A stretch of DNA of 64,000 bases, from positions 1 through 64,000 of the forward strand of contig JANTUC010000021.1 in the NCBI GenBank assembly GCA_026873275.1. Reading direction: 5' to 3'. The DNA is from Pseudopithomyces maydicus (taxonomy: Eukaryota; Ascomycota; Dothideomycetes; Pleosporales; Didymosphaeriaceae). The notes under the pieces are model-generated. The model was not told the DNA's origin. It made no database searches and worked only from the letters and a program-made list of their open reading frames with translations. Positions 12,901 to 24,845 of the stretch are shown in pieces. A program made the translations under genes and the position numbers. The number at the start of each line of letters is the position of its first letter. The stretch's first letter is position 1.

Positions 12901-14997
12901 AACAGAGAAACGGAAGTGGGGAAGCGTAGGCCAAGCAGTGGTTCGATTTGCGCCGGATCATGCACATAAAAAGGTGCATTATGTTTGACCTTCTCAAAAA
13001 GCTGAAGAACGAACAAATACATAGAGAGAGCATGTGGGATGTCGGAAAAAGCCCCCATGTAGACAGATGTGCATTCTAAGCGCTGTTTCAATCCATCGGA
13101 TGTTTCGCGCTTCTTGTTTGTTGGGGAAGGCGGAGAGAGTCGATAGAAAAAGCAAGGTTCAGGCTAAATCGATCGACGAAACAGCTCAGTCTGTTTTTGG
13201 GGGCGTATCTATGAGACGAGCTCTCCGTTTTTCAAGGTAATTCGAATGAATCGATGTAAATAATAGAGGAACAGGTTAATTGAGGTCGATTGTGAGCGTT
13301 ATTCATCTCTTCCACGGGCATCTCTAATTTGAGAGTACATGAGTGATATTCTGGAAGAGCGCAACCATACTTGATAATAAAATTGTACCCAATACTAGGC
13401 TAGCATGAGTATCCTACTCCTGTCCAGCGTTTACAAGATGGCAAGAGTCGTACGTGGTCGAAACAATGTGATGGCCGGATGAGTTACTCCACTGCTGAAC
13501 AGTTGTCTTCTAGCCATATTCACTAGCACACTTTGGCCCAATCCTTTCTTTTCCCAACAAAAATCTCAAGGTTTTGGTAGGGCGCAAAAGGAGCCTGGAA
13601 GGGGGCCGGGGCTACCTCAAGCGCATCGCTCCAAATACCGGCCCCAAGTGCCGAGAATGAACATTCGGGGCCTACCCAGTCACATGGTTTAACACGCAGT
13701 AATGTCTGGATTGGAAAGACGTTTGTTGCACGGAAACCATACTCCAGGCCAGCCTCGGAATCGTCCGAACCAATGCACCATTGGGGCCATGAAGACACGT
13801 GATCATCAAAATTGCCCTCTTCGGCCACATGTACACCCTCGAGTCTGTTCATCATGTTTGTATGTTTGCCGCGTGTGCGATATGGGTGGGGAAGTTATGC
13901 GATGCAGAAGCAGTTAGCATGTTATACAGTAGAATGGCGAAAGATTTCATGGTCACGTGATATGCGCGTTACCTGCAGGACGATGCAGTGCAGTATTATG
14001 CAGGGTTGAACAACAGTTGCAATTCGGACGATGAACAGTATCTGTGGTACGCGTGTACTATGACCTTTATAACTTGGCTAAAAAATACATATACCTGCTG
14101 GGCAGCGACAACTTTGTTGTCTATGCTCTTTGATACAGTTAATCACTAAATCGCTATAGTGAATGAAGTCTTTATAGAAGTATGTTAGTATCGTTAATAG
14201 ATGTGTCTTTTTGTGATGTATTGATTGTCAGGGCTGTGAAAGCATGTGTAATACCACTCATGTACGAACTATGATACGTAGCCGTATGCTGGAGTAAATT
14301 GTATCTTTCTGGCAACACATTGCGTTTACAATTGAAAATAAACCAACCCATCCAAGCCTATATTCATGAGGCACTTGAAATGAGAACGCAAGAATTGTGG
14401 TCTTTATATAAAGGTTTAGGCTACGACCGAGCACGCAAACGCTGTTTCTACAATGTAAATCAACACAATTACATTCACCATCTCCTATTTGGTTAATTGT
14501 TTAGTACTTCCCCTGGTTGAATTCGTTGTGTCAGGCTTGCGTTTGGCTGCATTCGGTATGACCTGAACAGGTCCTTGCGATGTTAATCGAATTCATAAAA
14601 ACCATGTAAACTAACAGATGAGCCCCATTCCTAGAAACAACATGTTTGACAGATGTAGTTCTATGTACATCGTATTTCTTAATAATATATTAAGGCATAA
14701 TCTTTTCTTCTGAGATCTAAGGGTTGATCTGTAAAAGTAGAAATCTGGGTACATTCTTTCTCTGTGCTCCGTTAGAACCATGATTGATTTTCTCTAAAAT
14801 TATTTTTGGCTTTCCAGAGCCGAACCTTTTACATCACGATAGAATGGTATGCGGATCATAATCTTCCACTTCCACGCGAGAAATGAGAGCGCATGACATT
14901 TTGGAAAGATTAGAATACTGTAGCTGTTATGAAGTACTCTGTTGACACGAACCATAACATCTGTCGATGTGCAAACTTCCCAGTCTTGATCGTGATA
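9998..14997. other. Gene-free stretch of 5 kb
   Basis: Only short, unconvincing frames. The longest, 110 codons at 13523-13855 on the minus strand, has no recognisable motif and no conserved-looking extension. No tRNA boxes, terminal repeats or microsatellite arrays stand out. Confidence 0.45.
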
Positions 14998-16023
14998 TCA
15001 ATTCCCTTTGCCCTGCTTGTCAGCCTCCACAGCCCATGGGATCCATTTACCAATCGTCTCTTCCAGATTGGAGAACCCATTTTTCTTCCCAAGTCTCTTC
15101 AGTAGCTCTGAGGCCCGTGCTGTGTCAACAGTACCCTGATCGGGTATCTCTTCAATGTGCTCAATGAACTTCTTTTCTGGACAGTGCTTTCTAAAAATTA
15201 CCAGGATCTCCTTGTAGGTGAATTGATTTGCGAATGCGATGATGCGCTCATTCACCACATCATCCTGAGTCAACGTCGCCAGAGTAAGTAATCCAGTGTC
15301 CTCGACGTCGGTACACCACATTGGTGGAAGCATAGTAGGAACACCCTGATTGCCATCCCACAGCATTTTCAACATAGCCGTCATGCTGATAAATCCAGTG
15401 ATGTCAAGGCGCACCATGGTACCCCAATTCACATTGGGCACCACGCTATTAAATTCAAAATGGGATTTGTGCTCTTCAACCCATTTGAACCCGAGCTGCT
15501 CTGCTTCCAATTTCTTGCAGCAGTAGTTCATGTAACAGCGGAAGAAATCTTCGCTCTTTGGCAGTGTCCGCGCTTGTTTGGCGTATTCATTCCACGTGTT
15601 TGTGTCGACATGGTATTGTTTCCCAGACTGATGCATAATACAAGCTGACTGGCTGCTCATATACATAACTCGGCCAACGCTTGGCTCCTTATCTGCTGCT
15701 TCTAGAAGACTCTGCATTACTTTAATCTCAAGATCAATGGTCTTTTCCACTTCGGGGAGCATGGCTATTGAAGACGCCAGGTGTGCAATGCCGTTCACAC
15801 CCTTTACAGCTTCATCGAATGCTCCGGGGGCAGATAACTCTGGGATGGCGACGAGCTCGAAGCCGCTGCCGTAGTGGGTCAACATCCATTGGTGCTTTGA
15901 AGGGTCGCGTACGGATCCTCGGACGCGGTATCCGGCATTCAGGAGGACCTGTATGGTATTTCCAGCGATATAACCATTTGCGCCAGTTATCAGTACAAGA
16001 CCTCCTTCGGGGATTGGCGCCAT
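14998..16023 (-). CDS. Extended short-chain dehydrogenase/reductase (aldehyde or flavanone-4-reductase-like)
   Basis: Intronless 341-residue NADPH-dependent oxidoreductase of the extended SDR class (dihydroflavonol-4-reductase, GRE2 and aldehyde reductase relatives). The Rossmann nucleotide-binding motif TGANGYI is at residues 13-19. The catalytic pair is Tyr-167 and Lys-171, with Ser residues in YMSSQSA at 121-127. The C-terminal half has the expected substrate-side pattern, with VPNVNWGTM near residue 195. It starts at a clear ATG close to the Rossmann strand, as in relatives. Family members reduce small carbonyl compounds; the substrate here is unknown. It sits between the aldo/keto reductase and the haem-flavin fusion gene, so it could belong to the same pathway, but nothing in the sequence proves co-regulation. 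Confidence 0.9.
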   Translation of the reverse strand: MAPIPEGGLVLITGANGYIAGNTIQVLLNAGYRVRGSVRDPSKHQWMLTHYGSGFELVAIPELSAPGAFDEAVKGVNGIAHLASSIAMLPEVEKTIDLEIKVMQSLLEAADKEPSVGRVMYMSSQSACIMHQSGKQYHVDTNTWNEYAKQARTLPKSEDFFRCYMNYCCKKLEAEQLGFKWVEEHKSHFEFNSVVPNVNWGTMVRLDITGFISMTAMLKMLWDGNQGVPTMLPPMWCTDVEDTGLLTLATLTQDDVVNERIIAFANQFTYKEILVIFRKHCPEKKFIEHIEEIPDQGTVDTARASELLKRLGKKNGFSNLEETIGKWIPWAVEADKQGKGN

Positions 16024-18891
16024 GCTGGAAAATAGATCTTCCCTAACTTGGCAGTATTTTAGAAGGTTTCCAGCTTCTGAGATTCAGTTTAAGGGCGAAG
16101 AAAAGGTGCAGAAGGAGAACACAATTTATAATACTGTATAGAACTAGGTATATGTTGGTGGGGGGGCACGGGTTGAAGGCGGACAGTGTAAGATTTACCC
16201 GTGCGAGATATGAGACCTGTTACACGCGTGTCGGTGCGCATTCACAGCCATCCTCCCAACTCAGACTTTTCGACCAATTAAAATGTTGATATAAAGTGCA
16301 CTGTCAGACGGGCTATCTTTTTAACCTAGAAATAACAGTCGATGAATTCTTAGCTAGCCGTGCCGTATGCAATCAGCGACTAGCGTGCGGCACTGTTTGT
16401 CACTCCAGCCCACTCCAAGTCGTGCGTTCCCATTTTCAATATTCTAATTACACAATCACAGCATTAATAAACGCCGCCCCTAGGTTTAAGCTTGACAATG
16501 TGACTTTTCATGTGAGAGGTCAGCACTTCCAACGAAAGCTATCGCAAGTGCATAAGCTAGTCCGGGCTAGCGTCGTCTCTAGATATGGTAGACTACGTGA
16601 AATACAGTCGATTTCTGATAGTCGATCTCTGGAGGAAAAAGCTCCAAGAGATTAATATGGGTACATAATTGGAGATGAGTCCGATTATCTGGTCCGACCT
16701 GGTGAAATGTGAAACTGAGGATAAACGCATGCGCGATTGTAACAAGGCCAAATAGCGGTTGAGACCAACCGAAAGCCACCCGATTATCTGCTTCGTGTGT
16801 TCCAATGCTGTACCCAACATCATTCGAAGATTCCTCGCTATGGTCCCCTTTATCGTGACCATTCAAGCATACAGATGTTGATGTGCAAGCAGTTCCAGAA
16901 ATTGAGCTTTTCCAACTTTGAAATCCATGACTTCGCTCGGGTGGAGGTTGGTGGCCATCAATTGAGATCAATCCAACCAAGTCAACGATGAATTGGGTAG
17001 ACCTAAAATATGAAAAATATGTACCGACCTTAATTCTCCATGTTTGATTAATCTGTGATGCCGTGCTACTGACCTTTCGCACTGGAGCGCCATTGGCTCC
17101 ATTAGAGGCAAAGCGCACGTGCCTGTCAGCTAAAATTCAATGTATCTCATAGGCTGCGATAAGCTTAATCTACCGAATGCTCTGGTGCTATCAATTAAAA
17201 AAATCGCATTCATGTCCTCGTCTACAATAACGTGTTGTAGTCTTTAGTTCAAAGATTACATATAAAGGCAGTAAATGAACACCGTTCATATTAAATCTTC
17301 TTCTGCTCAAGCAACTTATATCTACATCAAAAGCTCTAAAGGTTTAAGTCAAGCAATGGTGTCGCTTAGATCCAACACTGAAAATACTTAATGGTCTTTA
17401 TCCTCCCTCAAAGCCCACAACGATTGTTAATATAATTGATTCCCTCGCAAGTAGAATTTCTCTAATAAATTCTTCCGTTTCTTCTCAAGTCTTATGGGCT
17501 GTCTGTGCCTGATATCATACGTGCATATCTAGTGCGCCGAGAATTTTGCTTTGAATTTGCCCGGTGGGGCCATGGACATGCCTACTACAGTGGGATGAAC
17601 CAGGTTGTTCTCCAGCTATATAAAACTTCCAATCGTGGCCTTCTAGAACATACCAGATGGTGATTTAGAATTAGATTTGAAGACTATACATGAAATTTGA
17701 TAGTCAATCCATTTCCAAATTATTCGTTTCTTCGTGAACGGAGAAAATATTCAGCGACTATGATCCACATCATTAACAGTTTCCAATTCAGCAATATGAT
17801 ACCTGAGCATAAAAACCAAATACAATTCTCTCGTGTAATACTTCCTGAAATAGTTTCCCAATCAATTCTCCCGAAAACAGAAAACCGTCCTCCTGGTAGC
17901 TGCCAAGCCTCAGCCTAACCCATTCCGGTCCTGTCGTATATTATCGCAGTGTCATTGATAAGAACGTATATGATTCCGATACTCATGAGATATTCTTTGA
18001 TGAATCAGATCTCACGGAAAAGCTGAATTCAAATGTCGTCTAGTGTATACATTCCTGAAGTCACCGCGCAATTTAGACAGCACAGCTTAAAAAAAAACAA
18101 ATAGGATTATTCTACCTGTGAACACCATGTGCCTTATCGCACTTTTGAAGTCCGTCCTCTGAAACACGCTGATAAATGACCTGCTGGCCAAGCCCAAAAT
18201 CGCATATGCCCCCATGATCTAGACCTTCTGATTTCCAAGCGATACGCGCGTATGCGGTATTTTGGAATGTACTTATTCTGAGCGCTGTCATCTTGCTCTG
18301 GGGTTTGGTCTTACTCGTATCCAGCACAAGGCTATACACAACAAAGAGAGAACATAATCGAACTCGGATTCCGAGTAGAACTTGCTTGCATTTGGCTGCC
18401 TTTCAAACAGCGTGAATCAAATCGACACGGGCTACGGATTGGCCCAGCATTGGAAAGCTTGGACATTAGTGGGACTTACACGCGTTTGATTGTGGCAGGT
18501 CGGTTCGTAACGATTATTTGTCATGATTGCACGTATGCTGCCGAGGTCACAAGAGAAGCCTGGGGGAAAGAAACAGGGTGGGAGGGTACAGCGTGTTTAT
18601 CGGAACAGAAGTGTGTGCCAGGAAATGTTTCGTGTCGTTGTGAATGGGCGCATCAATCTCTAAATGTAAGATGAACCCATCTTTCAATTTAATGTTTATT
18701 CATTCGCAAGCAAAACTATCTAGATATCCATGGAAAAAGAAAACGGTTATATAAAAAAGAAGGAAAAAAACAGAGGCAGCTTTTATCGTAATCATCAGAA
18801 GGAAATAGTGTGTATATAAAAGTCTAATTCGAAGTTAGTCACCAAATCATTCTTCGACCTCCTCTTCTCCTCCCCTCCACCTTCACGACAC
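16024..18891. other. Gene-free stretch
   Basis: About 2.9 kb, AT-leaning, between the SDR start and the 3' end of the redox-fusion gene. The longest frame (16579-17118, minus, 179 codons) is low in protein-like features and has no recognised motif. I see nothing else. Confidence 0.45.
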
Positions 18892-21873
18892 TCAAGCTAT
18901 ATCCTCAATAGTCATATCGTGCACCGCCTTGATAATCTCCTCGGTACCTTTCCTCAGCAACAACTTCTCAGGCGTCACCCCAAGAATCTCAACGCTCTCA
19001 TAAATCTCCCTCTTCATCTCGTCAATTATATCATGGATCTTACTAATCGCTGTGTAGTGGCACTCAAACACGTGCTTCAGCACCGCAGCGCACCTCGCCA
19101 CATCGGCAAAATGGTCCGTGTAAGCCCTCGCTTGTATTCCGTTCAGATAGATGTTCACCTCTCCCAACGCCGCCTGCAGCCGGGTGGACAGATCTAGGGT
19201 GCCTTCTTGGACGGACAGCACTCTCTCGGTCCACCCTCGAACCAGGCCATCGATCGAGCCGCGGATGATCTCGGCAGAAGGTGAGCGTTCAAGCTGCTCT
19301 GGACACCCTGTGGGTGTCTGCTCGAAGCGACTTTGAGCCTCGAGATCGTTTTGGATCTCGACCAGGCTGTCCGCGATGTCTTCCCACTCGGACTGATTGG
19401 GTGGCGCCAGTTCGCCAATGAACATCTGCTGCAGCATCGTCTCGATCATATATGTGTCCTTGTGCACAGTGTCAAACATGCTCTGCGCCTCACGTCCACT
19501 GCAATGTGCAAGCACCTTTTCACCACCCGGATGAAAAGTGGGCAGAATCGAGATGTCGAAAACGCGACTGCCAAGCGCAAGCCACCGGTCTTCGGGCTGA
19601 TTATGCAGCGCAAGCTCAGTGCGAGGGATCATACGAGGTGCCTCCGTACCCTTTGTCCCCGCCATCGTCGAGCTTCCGGCAACATGCAACCGCAACGGTG
19701 GCAACTCAGACGTGAGGATAGGGCGGAGCCGCGTGCCCAGGCCGCGGAATATCGTCTGCGCATCCCCGGCCATCTTGGGCCTTGCCTCGAGGCACTTGGC
19801 GACGTCCAGCCCGAACTCCGCCGACCCGCAGACGTACCACGTCGTTTTGCCCTGGTTGAACAGCGAGCATAGGCTAAGGTATCCTGTGACCCTTCCCGTG
19901 AATGGCTTCAGCCGGTTCGCGAGCAGAGTCCGCACGTCGCCCAAGGCCGGACGCGACAACGCGACGACGACGCGCAGCGCAGATCCAAACTTGGCGGCCA
20001 GCCGCTCCAGGATCTCAGAGTACGCCAGCATGCTGTAGTCGCGGGTGCCCACGACGAGACGATACCGCCCGACGAGTGTCTCCTGGCGGGCGAGCCAGGC
20101 CAGATATACGCCTACGGCACCGCCCTGCGCGATGAAGATGGTCTCATCGCGCGGACTGGTGTTCGCCTGGATGCGGAAATGCGGCGTGGATTTGATGGCG
20201 AGGCGGACAGGAAAGCTGGCCTGCTGGTTGCAGATGTGCGAAGAGACGGCGCCGTTATTCCGGACGCAGACCTCGACCGAGCTGGCCAATTGGCAGGACC
20301 CACCCGCCGCCTTGGTCGCCCAGTGCAGGACATCGATCAGGGTGATGGAGTAGATGCGACTGTGCCATTCTACTTGGCCGTCTGCGCCCTCTAGCGGCAC
20401 GCTCACGGAGAGGGTGTCGCCGGGACTGACTACCAACGGAGTGGAGAAGACGAAGCGCGCCCGGGCAGTCTCGACGTTTCCACTGGGACTGAATAGCAGC
20501 GGCGTAGACCACGCGTACCCGTCGATGTCGAGGTCCCTCTCGTTTGGCCCGAAGCGGATGCTGATCGCTTGGTGGAGCGTATTCGACAGATGCGTCTCCG
20601 GCGACGCCGCCTTCTGGACGCCGGAAGATGTCTTTCCGCGTCCAGCGCGCAGGGCGAGAATGATACGCATTGCCTTCTTCCGATGGATATCGTACATGTT
20701 CCGCAGACCGTGCTGGAAGCCATTCCACGCCTGCACGAGGGGGTAGCGGGCTCCGCCCTTGGCGATGTGGGCGCGGAGCGACGGGGCGGACGCCAAGCCA
20801 GTCACGAGGGCGGTCACGCTTGGCGGGAAGAAGCGACTTCGGGACGCCAGCGAGTCTGGGAGGATCGCTTGTCCCTTCGGGTCGGCCCGCCCACTAAAGC
20901 CATCGAGCATCCAGAAAAGCGGGCAGTCGGACCCGCTCGATCCAATGTCGCAGACGCCGCATGCCTTGGACCACTTTGCGAACGTGTGGCCCCAGATAAC
21001 CTCGTCGATCAGCATGGAGAAGAGCTCCTCGTTGGCGCACGCAATCGCCAGCTGGAGGTCCGCCAGCGCCTCGCACATGGCCAGCGAGCTGGCGGGGCTG
21101 TCGTCCAACCGCGTCAGCAGGGCTGGCATGCGTTGTAGTCTTGTGATGCCGCCGGCGTCCTCGAAGATCTCCTGGCACCGTCGTTGTGTGCCGTTCGTCC
21201 GTACCATCTCGTGTAAACGCCCCATCTCCTTGTGGCATCCGCGACTGGCGTAGGGCCCCTGGTCCCAGATGTCACCGCGGGCGGTGCGGTTCAACAGGTT
21301 GACTCTGTCTTGCTTCACTCGGTCCGCAAGGGGCCAAGCACCTACCGCCTTTGCGGCCGTGGCCTCGTCGAACAGCCCTTTTGCCATGGCCAGGGCGGCG
21401 AGCACCATCTGTTCCTGGCCGAAAGGGCGCTGTTGCGTCTCGCACGCGAATCTCTCGTCAGTGAGGAGGAACTCATCCAGCATGGCTCTGAGCTCGAGCT
21501 CATGGAAAACCTGGATGACCATCTTGTGTTCGTTCAGCGTGGAAGGTGTTGTGAGATCGTCATCTTCCCTGGGCCAGTGATATGTCTGCTCCAGACATGT
21601 GAGGTAGACGCTGAGGGCGGTACACAACTCTTCGCATTCCAAGGCTGCCACGGACATATCCATGAGAGATCTTGACCCAAGCTGTTCGAGTTTCAAGCTC
21701 AACTCTTCGACTAGGCGACGATGATTCCCTAGCTGGACTGCACGACCGAGGTCCTCAAGAGCCGCAGAGATGGCTCTGAACCCTTCACGTCCCGGCCCCT
21801 CCGGTATCATCCCCTCGAGGGCCTCATACCGGGGAACGGGAGGCAATTCACCCAGTGGACTCAGTGAACCCAT
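18892..21873 (-). CDS. Three-part redox fusion: IDO/PrnB-like haem domain, FAD/NAD(P)H reductase, cytochrome b5
   Basis: Intronless gene; I take the start at 21873 (MGSLSP, second ATG) over 21915. Residue numbers below count from 21915. The N-terminal 430 residues resemble the indoleamine 2,3-dioxygenase/PrnB superfamily. GSSGSD (325-330) aligns with the IDO GSAGQSS loop. The stretch from FFPPS (362) to MYDIHRKK (407-414) aligns with the end of IDO, with His-411 as proximal haem ligand. Next comes a ferredoxin-NADP reductase-type module: RIYS 520-523 for FAD, IAQGGAVGVYL 595-605 for pyridine nucleotide and YVCGSAEFG 694-702. A cytochrome b5-like domain follows (about 765-835) with HPGG His-795 and a second ligand at His-818. 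The last 170 residues are helical and unassigned. No flavodoxin module is present. Family knowledge: IDO needs its haem reduced, and cytochrome b5 can supply the electron. A self-sufficient oxygenase acting on an indole or similar substrate is my inference. Confidence 0.85.
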   Translation of the reverse strand: MGSLSPLGELPPVPRYEALEGMIPEGPGREGFRAISAALEDLGRAVQLGNHRRLVEELSLKLEQLGSRSLMDMSVAALECEELCTALSVYLTCLEQTYHWPREDDDLTTPSTLNEHKMVIQVFHELELRAMLDEFLLTDERFACETQQRPFGQEQMVLAALAMAKGLFDEATAAKAVGAWPLADRVKQDRVNLLNRTARGDIWDQGPYASRGCHKEMGRLHEMVRTNGTQRRCQEIFEDAGGITRLQRMPALLTRLDDSPASSLAMCEALADLQLAIACANEELFSMLIDEVIWGHTFAKWSKACGVCDIGSSGSDCPLFWMLDGFSGRADPKGQAILPDSLASRSRFFPPSVTALVTGLASAPSLRAHIAKGGARYPLVQAWNGFQHGLRNMYDIHRKKAMRIILALRAGRGKTSSGVQKAASPETHLSNTLHQAISIRFGPNERDLDIDGYAWSTPLLFSPSGNVETARARFVFSTPLVVSPGDTLSVSVPLEGADGQVEWHSRIYSITLIDVLHWATKAAGGSCQLASSVEVCVRNNGAVSSHICNQQASFPVRLAIKSTPHFRIQANTSPRDETIFIAQGGAVGVYLAWLARQETLVGRYRLVVGTRDYSMLAYSEILERLAAKFGSALRVVVALSRPALGDVRTLLANRLKPFTGRVTGYLSLCSLFNQGKTTWYVCGSAEFGLDVAKCLEARPKMAGDAQTIFRGLGTRLRPILTSELPPLRLHVAGSSTMAGTKGTEAPRMIPRTELALHNQPEDRWLALGSRVFDISILPTFHPGGEKVLAHCSGREAQSMFDTVHKDTYMIETMLQQMFIGELAPPNQSEWEDIADSLVEIQNDLEAQSRFEQTPTGCPEQLERSPSAEIIRGSIDGLVRGWTERVLSVQEGTLDLSTRLQAALGEVNIYLNGIQARAYTDHFADVARCAAVLKHVFECHYTAISKIHDIIDEMKREIYESVEILGVTPEKLLLRKGTEEIIKAVHDMTIEDIA

Positions 21874-21915
21874 TGCAGCTACAACAACCGACACCCTCAG
21901 CAGACAAACAAACAA

Positions 21916-24845
21916 ACAAAGTAAGAGCTGGTAGCACCAAAGAGTGGCTTGTCGAGAATAGAAAAAAATTTAGTCACAACGGGCGGGGAAGCGGCTCGGG
22001 GGTATAAACCGTCAGCAGTCGCTATGGTGAGCTACCGTGGCTAAATTTTGCCATCTCCGAGCAATCGAGGCATCGCATGCTAGGCGTGCTACGATGATAC
22101 GTAGCAAAGGGATCCGCATCCTTGCGAGGTGCTCTAGCGGTCAAACCGGTCAGCTCCACGTTCGTCCGGACGCGGTGGTATAGGTTCGATGGAACTATTG
22201 CGTCAAGCTCGCGCACTAGGGCATCAGGTATCCAGCTCGGCTGCAAGGGTGCTGGGCGATTCCTTCGCGGGTACGAATGGTTCGGGAGCTTTTTGCGAGA
22301 CTACACGTGCGGTGTACGGCTGGTGGTGTTTGGAGTCGACGTTCAGGTTGGACTTGTACAGTTGAGGGTGGCGTTTGATTGCGATTGTTCCTTGGTGGAA
22401 TCTTGGTCGGACCCACCGCTGCCCAGGCCTTCCAAGTCTTGACGGTAGGCACCTGTTTCGCAGTTATCCGTCCGCAGTACGCGGAATTAACCAGTTCAGT
22501 ACTAGCAGTGAACAGCGACTACATGGTGGCATTCAGGCCAGCAATGGCATGAATCACGGTCACTTGAAAAACAGAACTTTTACCATTATCAGAATTTGGC
22601 CACCATGGTCTTTTCCGGCTTCTTTCACATGATAGTTACATGCCCTGTCATTTTTTTTTTATTTTTTTTTCCAAAATTGTACTCCCAGATTCACACCTCC
22701 TCAAACCTCATATGCCTCCCAATGTACCTTTGTACCTCACTTCGCCACCATGAACCGAATCTCAAGTATACCATCGAACCCAACCATACATTCAATACAC
22801 TCTCCCAATCCGAACATACATACATACAGTCTTACATTTCATTACAGCCCCAGCTACCCCCCATGCGGCTACACTCCCTCCCACCCGCATGCAGCCCCAG
22901 ACCCGCGCCCAACCCACCTTCCACTCAAGAAATAGAAAACAAACCACTCAATCTCACCACCATCACATCCCCCTCCCCTAACCATAACCAACCAATCCCC
23001 TCCCCAGCCCAGCCCAGCCCTCACCATAAATGGCGCAATCCACCAAGGCAATCACGATACTCTACACAGCTCCCAGGATCAAACTCCGCACCCCAGGCCC
23101 CCCCATACCAGAGCACTTACCGAATCCATACATCCATAAATTAACCTCACGTGCGGGAAGGATGCGCACCCCGGGGCTCGGCGCCCGGACGCCGACATCA
23201 ATCCTGACATAGGCATGCCTGCATGCACGCACGCATACCCATGCTCGCATGCACGCCTACATACACAAAAGCCTACACAACTGCACGGGCGGAAGGGAAG
23301 GAAGGGGAAGAGCCGCGCTGACACATGCGCTATACTGTGGAGTACGTACATACGCACATAGTACATACGTACATACGTACCGGCATGCGCGACGCCGTTT
23401 CCGTTTCCGTTTCCGTTTCCCTACCCTACATACATACCTCAGCGGCGTCAGCCGTGGTCGTCGCAGCGCTACGCTACACCACGCCTGGAAAATGGTTTCC
23501 CCAAAGCGGGCACCCGTGCAGTTCTAGACTGCGCGGCGGGAGCGAGGGATCCGCCTGGCTTCCAGACGTGCCATTCAGATGGAGCTGTGTACGTGGGTGC
23601 GTGAAGCGTAGCGGGGACGCGTTTCAGGTGCGCGCAGAGTACTGCCGTGGTGAGGCCGGGGCTTGCCAGGAGGAGTGGAGTGGAGTGGAGGAGTGCACAA
23701 GTGTGGTGCGTGCTGAGGATGGGATGGGATGGGAGGAAGAGGGAGCGCGGGAAGGGAGGGAAGGGAAGGGAAGGGGGTAATTATCCGAGGGGAAGGAGGG
23801 CCGTTTTGCACGCAAGGGGATAAGAGTTTGGCTTAGTAGCTTAGTATGGGGCTTGGGAGGCTTATGTGCGTGGGCGCTTGGGGGCAGGGAGAGCTACATG
23901 GCTTGGTGGATTCGGTACGTACAGTATGTATCTGCGTATGTATGTATGTATGATGTGTACAATGTGTGAGCACCAGCGTCGGGCAGTGATCACAGCGCTA
24001 GGTTTTTAGGCTGTTACGCGTCTCGTATCAATATGGAGGATGTGTAGAAGTAGAAACGGCGGGCTTCGTCTAGTCAGTGGCCTACACACCTAGTGTACAT
24101 ACAATGTATGCGGCTCACTACCGCCTAGCCCCGGACTTGAATATACACATGTATGTATGTATGTATGTATACACGTCTCGTCTGCACCCCGTCCGTCTTT
24201 ACGAACCTACATCCATACACACTACACATGCAGGAGGCCGCCCAGCCAAGTCCTCGATCGCGATCCCGCACATCCACACACATACAGACCGTTACGGAAA
24301 CCTAACCCAGCACGCAGCCGAACAGTGTGGTCCCGGAGGAAAGAAACTCCCGCGACGTCTGGAACAAGCAGGAGCCAAGATGACGCACCCTGCTGATACC
24401 GGTGGGGAACAAATTCTTAGTTTTCATTTTATTTTCAGCCCCCAGGTGATAAGTGTCCAGGTACTCAAGATCGGGTGCAAGCATGCGAGGTGGCTCGATC
24501 GGGAATTTTAACTCATGGTGTCTGGCGTGCTGTGCGGTGCACGCACTGGCGGGTTAGCTGGCTAGCTGGCTGGGCAGGATTTGCTTAGTTGTTGCTTGCA
24601 ACTTGCATGTATGCATGCATGGATTCAAAACACACACCAGTTTTTTTGGGTATAACTAAATAATTCTTTTTTTTTGCTTCTACTATCTATGTCGTATATC
24701 TCATATACGCATATGTATCTCTAGCCAGCACATGTAGAACGCCCTAGGTAGCCCCAGTCCCAGCCCCACCTCCACCTCCACCATCTATCCATCCACTTCA
24801 CCCATCCACATACTCACACACTCACACCCCATCCCTCCTCCCTTC
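21916..24845. other. Gene-free, simple-repeat-rich stretch
   Basis: About 2.9 kb with many short simple repeats: TACA/GTAT tetranucleotides near 22800, 23340-23380, 23938-23955 and 24148-24172, a GTTTCC hexamer run at 23397-23420, GGAAG runs near 23750-23775, and C-rich tracts at 22850-23100. No supported gene. The left end must hold the promoter of the redox-fusion gene. Confidence 0.5.
23397..23420. repeat. GTTTCC hexamer tandem repeat
   Basis: Four consecutive copies of the hexamer GTTTCC inside a larger patch of GTAC/CATA repeats. Too short and of the wrong unit for a telomere; an ordinary microsatellite. Confidence 0.7.

Noticed and set aside
13523..13855. 110-codon minus-strand frame as a gene
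   Set aside because: No motif, no introns extending it, weak start context; probably chance.
20569..21138. Several 100-190-codon frames on the plus strand at 19.3-21.7 kb
   Set aside because: Antisense shadows of the GC-rich redox-fusion gene, with no independent motifs.
23397..23420. Internal telomere-like repeat
   Set aside because: Unit is GTTTCC, not TTAGGG/CCCTAA, and only four copies.
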